Shown here piece after piece: positions 7,791-13,841 of a stretch of 64,000 nucleotides of DNA; the stretch's first letter is position 1, and every line of letters starts with the position of its first letter. Position numbers and translations under genes: made by a program. The notes beneath the pieces were generated by a model. The model was not told where the DNA came from and made no database searches. It saw only the letters and a list, made by a program, of their open reading frames with translations. Origin of the DNA: an uncultured Prevotellaceae bacterium (GTDB lineage: Bacteria > Bacteroidota > Bacteroidia > Bacteroidales > Bacteroidaceae); contig CACWSX010000008.1 in NCBI GenBank assembly GCA_902763615.1, positions 1-64,000 of the forward strand, read 5' to 3'.

Positions 7791-8281
7791 ATCTGATTCC
7801 TCCGTTTGATTTCTTCTAATATTGTTCGTCTTGCCCTAGCCAAAAGCGTACTGACTGACGCTGTTTCGATGCCTAGCAGTCGGGCTATCTCTTCGTGACT
7901 TCGCCGTTCCACCTGTCGCATATATAATAAGGTGCGCTGTGTAGTGGGCAACTGATGGAGCTTTGCTGTCAGCCATTCCTCGTTTTCCTTCATTACCAGC
8001 TCGTCGTGTGGACTGGTGTCTTGGCTTACAATGATGGTAGCATCCAGCGTTTCTGTTGGTCGTCGCCTCTGGCGGTTTCTCAGCAGATGTTTCGCCATCA
8101 GAGTCACAATGGCTTCAATCGACTGGAAGCGTTCCAGTTCCTCGTGCATCTGCCACAGGCGAAGCATCACATCTTGTGCGATGTCTTCTGCCTCGTCCTT
8201 GCCCGCTCCGTAGCGTCGACATACACTGAGAGCCTTTTCTCGCCATATGCGGGCCTGAAATTCAAATGCACTTTTCTTCAT
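7787..8281 (-). CDS. ECF-type RNA polymerase sigma factor
   Basis: 164 residues. Region 2 is visible as DEAEDIAQDVMLRLWQMHEE (residues 29-48), and region 4 as TTQRTLLYMRQVERRSHEEI followed by ARLLGIETASVSTLLARAR near the C-terminus, a clear HTH. The length and two-region build fit the ECF group. It heads a tightly packed operon with a membrane anti-sigma-like protein, an exported protein and an outer-membrane barrel, so it probably responds to an envelope signal. No standard TAnnTTTG promoter is obvious upstream, in keeping with autoregulation. Confidence 0.9.
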   Translation of the reverse strand: MKKSAFEFQARIWREKALSVCRRYGAGKDEAEDIAQDVMLRLWQMHEELERFQSIEAIVTLMAKHLLRNRQRRRPTETLDATIIVSQDTSPHDELVMKENEEWLTAKLHQLPTTQRTLLYMRQVERRSHEEIARLLGIETASVSTLLARARRTILEEIKRRNQI

Positions 8282-8357
8282 TCTTTTATTGCATTACATC
8301 TATAAGACACAAAGAAACGTCATAACCAAACTACGTTTATAACTATTTAACATCTTG

Positions 8358-8438
8358 TCAATCCTTCCGTTCTCTTATTTCCTTAATCAATCGCAGCATA
8401 GCCTGCTCGCATTCTTTAGGATAGGCCAGAGTCTGCAC
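8358..8438 (-). pseudogene. Possible C-terminal gene remnant
   Basis: On the minus strand a short frame reads DVQTLAYPKECEQAMLRLIK then EIRERKD and a stop at 8358-8360. The composition looks coding, but the frame is closed by a stop at 8463-8465 and has only a GTG for a start. A TATCTTTG box sits just upstream (8447-8454). It could be a leaderless micro-gene or the tail of a deleted gene. Family unknown. Confidence 0.2.
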
Positions 8439-8571
8439 ATCGAGCGCAAAGATAGGGAAAGATTACGATACTCGGAAGAAAAAACAGTGAAAAAGAAAAA
8501 AATCTCTTATTATATTTGGAGAATTGAAATTAATCTCTTATCTTTGGCTCCGCCGAAGGTACTCTCGTTCG

Positions 8572-8622
8572 AAAATACCTAAATAAATTTGGTATTTTGC
8601 TCACTTATTCGTACCTTTGCAC
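8572..8622 (+). promoter_or_regulatory. Hairpin plus promoter without an obvious gene
   Basis: An inverted repeat AAAATACC / GGTATTTT (about 8574-8601) is followed by TACCTTTGCAC, a good -7 element, near 8611-8621. Downstream (8634-8650) is a perfect hairpin CGAAAGC-TTG-GCTTTCG. No credible reading frame follows within 300 bases, so a small RNA, or a promoter left behind by a deleted gene, would fit. Confidence 0.4.
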
Positions 8623-8674
8623 TCAGAAAGAAAATCGAAAGCTTGGCTTTCGTCATCTGTGGTCTCCTTAGGTT

Positions 8675-8690
8675 CTAGTCATGGGGACAG
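8675..8690. repeat. Half REP-like element
   Basis: CTAGTCATGGGGACAG is the reverse complement of the right end of the elements at 1568 and 3011 (CCTGTCCCnGTGACTA). The other half is missing or too degraded to see. Confidence 0.5.
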
Positions 8691-8839
8691 ATCTGTCTTA
8701 ATCTCCAAATAAAAGAGAAGAAAAATAGAACATATTAACAAACATTATCCGTTTGACATTTAAAAGCATAATTATCTTGTCCTGTTTCATCCAAAGGTAC
8801 TATCTCGTGTGGCTGTGTTTCGAGACGCGGCCACTTTTG

Positions 8840-9058
8840 TTAGAAAGGGGGATTTCCGTGCTCGTCAGTCGCATTCCAGTCTGCAGGGTCACGTTTTGGT
8901 CCTATGCAGTCCTCCGGCTCATATTCCAGTTCCGTGTCCTCTTCCTTCATCTTCTTTTGGTGTGTGTGCGTCTTGTCGCGCATCGGGTCATACTCTTCGC
9001 CGTTCTTCCATAACGTATAACGGAGGGACGGTTCTTTTGTTATATGCTGTGCTGACTC
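8840..9058 (-). pseudogene. Gene remnant with coding-like C-terminus
   Basis: The minus strand has an open frame of about 72 codons: RYTLWKNGEEYDPMRDK, then KKMKEEDTELEYEPEDC, then ADWNATDEHGNPPF and a stop at 8840-8842. The ordered, polar composition and the natural-looking end suggest real protein, but there is no start codon at its head, and a GGGACGGTTCTTTTGT repeat (9025-9040) lies inside the frame. I read it as the tail of a gene whose 5' part was lost. The family is not recognised. Confidence 0.35.
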
Positions 9059-9315
9059 TCACGTTTCCCAGAGATGAGGGCTATACCTTTGATTCTTTCA
9101 TTGGTATGGACTGTCCGCCTCCAAATTGGAATGAAGGGCTTGATCCTGTGTTGACTAAGGATCTTCATCTTATCAGCCAGTTTCATAACCTCTTTCAGCA
9201 CATGCTGTTTGCCATTACTGATTTCATCTATGTGAGGAACTTCAGAACGGAAATCAATATTGAAATAATAAAGTAAAAAACGCTTTTGAGGATTAACAAT
9301 TCTGGTCTTTTGCAT
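9040..9315 (-). CDS. Small hypothetical protein of doubtful status
   Basis: 91 residues from ATG, with stretches that look coding (SEVPHIDEISNGKQHVLKEV, then MKLADKMKILSQHRIKPFIP). No domain is recognised. The frame ends inside the remnant at 8840-9058, so the two may be pieces of one older gene separated by a frameshift. It runs against the RhuM-Fic gene and shares its upstream region. Confidence 0.3.
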   Translation of the reverse strand: MQKTRIVNPQKRFLLYYFNIDFRSEVPHIDEISNGKQHVLKEVMKLADKMKILSQHRIKPFIPIWRRTVHTNERIKGIALISGKRESQHSI

Positions 9316-9343
9316 ACATTATAAGAAAAAAAGTGTAACTTTG
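9309..9343 (+). promoter_or_regulatory. Promoter of the RhuM-Fic gene
   Basis: TTTG at 9309-9312 and TAACTTTG at 9336-9343, 23 bases apart, about 20 bases before the start codon. Confidence 0.55.
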
Positions 9344-9362
9344 CAAACGAAACGAATAAGGT

Positions 9363-10355
9363 ATGAAGGAAGATCAGAAGATTGTAATCTATCAAACTCC
9401 AGATGGGAAGACACAGATAGATGTCAGACTGGAGAATGAGACGGTGTGGCTGACACAGACTCAGATGGCTCAACTATTTAAGTCATCTCGTACTAATATT
9501 TTAGAGCATATTCAGCATATCTATGAAGTAGAGGAACTGGAGAAAGAGGCAACATGTCGGAATTTCCGACAGGTTCGTCAGGAGGGTAAACGTATGGTTA
9601 ACCGTACCATGACAATGTACAATCTTGACATGATTATCTCCGTTGGTTATCGAGTCAATTCTAAACGAGGCGTAAAATTCCGTCAGTGGGCAAACAAAGT
9701 GCTCAAAGAGTATCTGATAAAAGGCTATGTCATCAACGAACGTATTCGCAAGGAACAACTTGGGGAACTAAGACAGTTGGTGCAGGTAGCAAGTCGTGCC
9801 ATCAGTAATCAGAAGATAGCAAAGACCGTTGAAAGTCAGGATCTGCTGAATGTAGTGGTGGATTATACGTATGCCCTTGATATGCTGGATAATTATGATT
9901 ACGAACGCCTGACAATTGAGAAGACTACCAAGAAAGAGAAGTTCCATGCTACCTATGACAATGCGATGGAGGAGATTGGGCGTCTGCGTGATAAGTTTGG
10001 AGGTTCTGCGCTTTTCGGTAATGAGAAAGACGACTCGTTTAAGAGCAGTATTGGTCAGATCTATCAGACGTTTAGTGGTAATGAACTCTATCCCAGTGTG
10101 GAGGAGAAAGCTGCTATGCTGCTGTATTTGGTGACGAAGAACCACTCGTTTAGCGATGGCAACAAGCGCATTGCAGCTACGTTGTTCCTTTGGTTCCTGA
10201 ATAACAATGGCATTCTTTATCGTGAGGATGGCTCGAAGCGACTGGCTGATAACACCCTTGTGGCTTTGACGCTGATGATAGCAGAGAGCAAGACGGAGGA
10301 GAAGGACGTGATGGTGAAGGTGGTGGTGAACCTGATTAACCAGAAGAACGAGTAA
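9363..10355 (+). CDS. RhuM-family protein with C-terminal Fic/Doc domain
   Basis: 330 residues. The N-terminal part (about 8-140) is the RhuM 'virulence protein' domain: IYQTPDGKTQIDVRLENETV, WLTQTQMAQLF (HTH-like) and the hallmark MYNLDMIISVGYRVNS. The C-terminal part is a Doc-like Fic domain with the complete active-site motif HSFSDGNKRIAATLF (His near residue 261). Fic enzymes transfer AMP or phosphate to target proteins, so this looks like a toxin-type modifier with a built-in DNA- or protein-binding domain. No separate Phd-type antitoxin is adjacent. It has its own promoter and terminator and stands alone in an accessory area. Target unknown. Confidence 0.85.
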   Translation: MKEDQKIVIYQTPDGKTQIDVRLENETVWLTQTQMAQLFKSSRTNILEHIQHIYEVEELEKEATCRNFRQVRQEGKRMVNRTMTMYNLDMIISVGYRVNSKRGVKFRQWANKVLKEYLIKGYVINERIRKEQLGELRQLVQVASRAISNQKIAKTVESQDLLNVVVDYTYALDMLDNYDYERLTIEKTTKKEKFHATYDNAMEEIGRLRDKFGGSALFGNEKDDSFKSSIGQIYQTFSGNELYPSVEEKAAMLLYLVTKNHSFSDGNKRIAATLFLWFLNNNGILYREDGSKRLADNTLVALTLMIAESKTEEKDVMVKVVVNLINQKNE

Positions 10356-10388
10356 AAAAAGCCAATCTAACATTCTAATTCCCTCAAT

Positions 10389-10430
10389 ATCAATCCCATT
10401 CAAAATATTGTGAGTGGGATTGATTTTTTT
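10389..10430 (+). terminator. Intrinsic terminator of the RhuM-Fic gene
   Basis: Arms CAATCCCATTC (10391-10401) and GAGTGGGATTG (10412-10422) pair with one wobble and are followed by ATTTTTTT. Confidence 0.8.
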
Positions 10431-10465
10431 ATGGAAAAACATGCTTGATTGAGCGAGATTTTTTA

Positions 10466-10473
10466 TACCTTTG
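10466..10473 (+). promoter_or_regulatory. Promoter -7 element of the island
   Basis: TACCTTTG in the context TTTTTATACCTTTGCACCC, 76 bases before the first island gene. The -33 match is only TTGA. Confidence 0.6.
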
Positions 10474-10549
10474 CACCCAGACTATGAGCCTTGGAAAAAT
10501 GCATTAAAAATCCATGGTAAACAGTTGCTTATCTTTTGAATAATTAAAA

Positions 10550-11890
10550 ATGAAAGAGTATCGTTTGAAAATAACGGGGGTGCATTATGCGGCCAATCCA
10601 AACTCCGTAGCCGGTCAGCCAGACACGGAGGAGATGCACGTGCGTACCCGTAAGATGCTCAGTTGGGTGAGGGACGAGAATCCTATCGTGGTGCTTATGG
10701 CTGACCCAACAAATCCTAAGAATCCTGATGCCGTGATGGCAATCGCAGAGGAAATCCGTATAGGCTATGTGGGCGATGACTGGCTTACGACAGCCAAGAG
10801 TCTGCTGGCACAGAGCGACTGTGGAATGCTGGGAGCAGAAGTGACGGATGTGGAGGTCGTGGAGCACGGCTGGATATGGGTAACGGTTGAGGCCGACGAG
10901 TTGACACAGATGCTGCCGTTGAAATCGTCAGAGATAGAGTGGAGTATCTGGATGAGTGACCTGCCACTGCTGCCGCCCAACAAACAATTGGTTGCTGAGC
11001 AGGGTGCGGCTTATGTGCTTGAGAAGAAGCTGCTGCCCAACATCGACCATGCAGATTTTGAGAAGCTGAAGACCTATGTCAATATATGGCTGAAGAACAG
11101 TCGCCATGACCTGAGTCGCGAGGCGCGACAGGCACGATCGGCCTATATCGAACGGCTGTTGGCAGCGCAAAACAAAGAGGTGCGCCAACTGGCTGAACCT
11201 TTGAAACGCCAGCGGACCTCTATCTGTGGGCGGGCGATGCTGAACGAACGGTGTCAGCAGTGGTGGCCCTCGTTGATGGCAACAGAGCGTGTGGAGCGTT
11301 TGTGGAATCAGTGGCGCCTGCGTAACGACAATAAACTATGGTACGGCCTGCGTTGGATAGACTCGCTGCTCAGAGAGTTGCCAGGAGAATTGTATAATGA
11401 CATAGGGAAAATGGATGAACTCCTCTCCGGCCTGTATTATCTGAACACGCCACGCAAGGCGTTCCAGTCTATTCTGGCCCTGATGATTTTGCGTGAGCTG
11501 ACGTGTCGTGAACTGGGCATTGAGATGCGCCCCATGGCAGAAGCAGAGTATCAGCAGGATGGACTCATCACTGACCCCATGGAGATGCCTACGACGATTG
11601 GTCGCGTGGTAGAATTTGGAAAGACGCAGTGCGAACTGCCCATTCAGCGGCAGACCATCCAGATGCTGGCACAATGGCTACGCGACGACTATGAGCAGAG
11701 TCACTCGAAGGAGATAGAGACGCTGGCGAAGGACAGACAGGAGATGCTGGCAAGGGCGATAGAGAAGGTGGTGGAGAAACCTACGACCGTGATACCCCAT
11801 ATTGATAATTACATGCCTCAGATACAAACACAAAATATTGATCTCCCTAATCTTCCTTTGGATCAGCAAGAACAATTGGATAATGAGTAA
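10550..11890 (+). CDS. HIRAN-like N-terminus with long unknown helical domain
   Basis: 446 residues. The first 100 residues fit a HIRAN domain: YRLKITGVHYAANP at the start, VVLMADPTNPKNPDAVMAIA in the middle (the 'ep.NpyDpnAV' block) and IRIGYVGDDW. HIRAN domains bind DNA 3' ends and sit in helicases and nucleases, but no such domain follows here. Residues 130-446 are mostly helical, with a Trp-rich segment (QQWWPSLMATERVERLWNQW), and I do not recognise them. The last eight bases overlap the next gene. It opens the island that contains a primase-ATPase, so a DNA-end-binding role is a reasonable inference. Confidence 0.6.
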   Translation: MKEYRLKITGVHYAANPNSVAGQPDTEEMHVRTRKMLSWVRDENPIVVLMADPTNPKNPDAVMAIAEEIRIGYVGDDWLTTAKSLLAQSDCGMLGAEVTDVEVVEHGWIWVTVEADELTQMLPLKSSEIEWSIWMSDLPLLPPNKQLVAEQGAAYVLEKKLLPNIDHADFEKLKTYVNIWLKNSRHDLSREARQARSAYIERLLAAQNKEVRQLAEPLKRQRTSICGRAMLNERCQQWWPSLMATERVERLWNQWRLRNDNKLWYGLRWIDSLLRELPGELYNDIGKMDELLSGLYYLNTPRKAFQSILALMILRELTCRELGIEMRPMAEAEYQQDGLITDPMEMPTTIGRVVEFGKTQCELPIQRQTIQMLAQWLRDDYEQSHSKEIETLAKDRQEMLARAIEKVVEKPTTVIPHIDNYMPQIQTQNIDLPNLPLDQQEQLDNE

Positions 11891-12488
11891 AGACAACGAT
11901 AAGAAGAAGGTATATAACCAAATGGCCTGGATACTGAACTATAAACCTCAGATAGGCCAGCAACATATCCACATGGGTAATCAGGCTGATGAAGAGGAGC
12001 CTGTTGATGAGGAAGTCGTGTTTGAAGAAGAAGATGAGAAGGAAAAGATAGATCCTGCCGTAGCTTTCGTAGAGCGTGTGAAGGAAATCATGCTGAAAGC
12101 TGAAAAAGACAATGGCAAGCAGAAACAGAATAATTCGAGAAGCTACACCACTACCTATATATATAAAGTGGACGGTAAGGGCTTCGGCATGGTGATGGAT
12201 GAACTGCTGGCCAACTACGAACATGTCATCAAGGATTATCTGGATGGTGCGACGGCTGAAACGGCTGTTAGCATCAAGTATGTGGCTCCTTTTATAGGCT
12301 ATGTGCTCGACACCCATCTGTATAGTGCGGCGAAGATGCCAAAGAATGAGTTCAAAGATGTGTTTGAGACAATCTATGGGAAAGGTACTTCTGCTGTCTC
12401 GAAAATGAGCGATAAGAACCCCTCCAGCGAGGCCGAGGTTTTATACAAAACGGCCAAGGAAATCATGGAAAAACATAAAAACGGCTGA
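11883..12488 (+). CDS. Acidic-linker protein of unknown function
   Basis: 201 residues. An upstream ATG at 11802 is in frame, but the start at 11883 overlaps the stop of the previous gene as ATGAGTAA and gives a sensible N-terminus (MSKDNDKKKVYNQMAWILNY). Residues 34-60 are a strongly acidic linker (EEEPVDEEVVFEEEDEKEK); the C-terminal 120 residues are helical (VDGKGFGMVMDELLANYEHV). No family recognised. The tight overlap indicates coupling to the HIRAN-like protein. Confidence 0.6.
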   Translation: MSKDNDKKKVYNQMAWILNYKPQIGQQHIHMGNQADEEEPVDEEVVFEEEDEKEKIDPAVAFVERVKEIMLKAEKDNGKQKQNNSRSYTTTYIYKVDGKGFGMVMDELLANYEHVIKDYLDGATAETAVSIKYVAPFIGYVLDTHLYSAAKMPKNEFKDVFETIYGKGTSAVSKMSDKNPSSEAEVLYKTAKEIMEKHKNG

Positions 12489-12516
12489 ATTACTTGAAGG
12501 GTAAAATCAAGTAATT
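12488..12516 (+). terminator. Stem-loop after the acidic-linker gene
   Basis: Perfect 10-base arms AATTACTTGA (12488-12497) and TCAAGTAATT (12507-12516), with the stop codon at the base of the stem. No T-run follows, so termination is uncertain; it could be a protein-binding palindrome. Confidence 0.45.
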
Positions 12517-12559
12517 TAACAACCGTTGATTATCAGATAGTTATGCGCTGAATTACTTC

Positions 12560-12600
12560 CTGAATAACTTGCAAATATGGCAGGTTATTCAGAATCTTTG
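12560..12600 (+). promoter_or_regulatory. Inverted repeat and -7-like box before the small genes
   Basis: CTGAATAAC (12560-12568) and GTTATTCAG (12584-12592) form a perfect 9-base inverted repeat directly abutting AATCTTTG (12593-12600), a near match to the -7 box. The repeat lies where a repressor would block polymerase, so it is a candidate operator. The word GCTGAATTACTT occurs both here (12547) and at the previous stop codon (12484). Confidence 0.45.
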
Positions 12601-12660
12601 CACCAGAGATTTCAAGTAAGTCTCTGGTTAATTATTTATTCAATAAAAAGTAATAATGTT

Positions 12661-12981
12661 ATGGCAAAGAAAGTCAGGTTGCAGGCTAAAGCAACTGAAA
12701 AAAGTAGCACACAAGACGAGAAACAGAAGAACCTTGAAACAATGGTTAAATATGGCGAGGTTCTTAGCAACGAACTCATTGAGAAGTTGTCACAGTATGG
12801 TAATTCCTATCAGGGACTATGTATTGAGACGTATGCCGTCTGTAAGGCATATGCAGCGCTGAAGGTCATCGCACTGGATGCGGACTGGGATAATGAGCCC
12901 CTGTTTCAGAAAATGCTGCCTTGGTTCATCGATGAGGCAAAGGAACTGCTGGCTGAGGTAAAGAACGAGGAGAATGTTTAA
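12661..12981 (+). CDS. Small helical protein of unknown function
   Basis: 106 residues from the ATG at 12661. An upstream in-frame ATG at 12577 would lie inside the inverted repeat before the promoter, so it is rejected. Basic N-terminus (MAKKVRLQAKATEK), helical remainder (SNELIEKLSQYGNSYQGLCI) and an acidic end. No family recognised. It starts a run of three small proteins leading to the primase-like gene. Confidence 0.55.
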   Translation: MAKKVRLQAKATEKSSTQDEKQKNLETMVKYGEVLSNELIEKLSQYGNSYQGLCIETYAVCKAYAALKVIALDADWDNEPLFQKMLPWFIDEAKELLAEVKNEENV

Positions 12982-13001
12982 TCTATTATAAGTAATGAGG
13001 T

Positions 13002-13409
13002 ATGGGCAGAATTGAAAATCAGAATTCAGAGATCAGTCAGTTGATGCAGTATCTGGCGCCTTGGCTGGAGAAGACCGATGGTGAGGAATCGATGGGATCG
13101 TGGGAAACCACAATGGCCACGAAGATGATGGTGAAGTTGTTGGAACTGTGGCTGACTCAGGAGAGTCGCGAGCGTGTAGAGAAGATGCTCGAATATTATC
13201 ACCCTCTGGATCGTGCGGCTATGGCGTATGCACTGGTGGTTTATGTGATGACCGGCACGAAGATGACGTTTAAGAGCGCTATGGCGAATGTGCACTTCAA
13301 GAAGGCTTGCAAGATGCTGAAAGAGGATATGCCGGAGCTGATGTTTGCTGGTCACGTGAAGTATATGATGCGACGCTATGGACCGAAGAAAGTGAATAGT
13401 GAAAAATAA
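13002..13409 (+). CDS. Small helical protein of unknown function
   Basis: 135 residues, all-helical in appearance (QLMQYLAPWLEKTDGEESMG, then LLELWLTQESRERVEKMLEY), Met-rich, with a basic C-terminus (YMMRRYGPKKVNSEK). It follows the previous gene by 20 bases. Family unknown. Size, position and style suggest a component of the island's replication or packaging machinery, but nothing in the sequence proves it. Confidence 0.55.
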   Translation: MGRIENQNSEISQLMQYLAPWLEKTDGEESMGSWETTMATKMMVKLLELWLTQESRERVEKMLEYYHPLDRAAMAYALVVYVMTGTKMTFKSAMANVHFKKACKMLKEDMPELMFAGHVKYMMRRYGPKKVNSEK

Positions 13410-13496
13410 CCGAGTCGGAGGATGAGCGTGGAAATGTGTACGTACGAATGAGCTCAACTAAAACCCGCTTTCCAAAGCTCACAAATTCGACAAGTT

Positions 13497-13829
13497 ATGA
13501 AAAAGTATGTATATGTTTTGAATGCCATCGAGCTGTTGAAGCAGCTGCTGGATGGTAAGCGAGTGGAAGGTGTTTTGTACATGGATCTGAACACAGGTAA
13601 ATTAACTTTCAAGGCGTACAACCGTAAGCCTCAGATCAGGCACAAAGATGTGCTTGTCAAGAAATTGCCTTGGGGCTGGGTAAGGGAGTCGTTGGAGCGT
13701 ATCAAGGTATTTGGCAGCTTTCCCAAGGATATGGGTACGGCAGGTGTCATAGGATTGCTCGAAGAGCACAACTGCGATGCAAAGAACGCCCTGATTGAGC
13801 GTGAACTGGATCAGATTGAGTTTTGTTAA
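13497..13829 (+). CDS. Small protein of unknown function
   Basis: 110 residues: YVYVLNAIELLKQLLDGKRV, then GVLYMDLNTGKLTFKAYNRK (two strands), then a helix and an acidic end. It may be a small nucleic-acid-binding or adaptor protein, but no family is recognised. It ends 12 bases before the primase-like gene, so the two are surely co-transcribed. Confidence 0.55.
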   Translation: MKKYVYVLNAIELLKQLLDGKRVEGVLYMDLNTGKLTFKAYNRKPQIRHKDVLVKKLPWGWVRESLERIKVFGSFPKDMGTAGVIGLLEEHNCDAKNALIERELDQIEFC

Positions 13830-13841
13830 AGAGGAGTAAGT

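Noticed and set aside
8809-9276. 155-codon frame on the plus strand in the 8-9 kb gap
   Set aside because: Cys-, Ser- and Pro-rich composition without any motif; the opposite strand looks more like former coding sequence.
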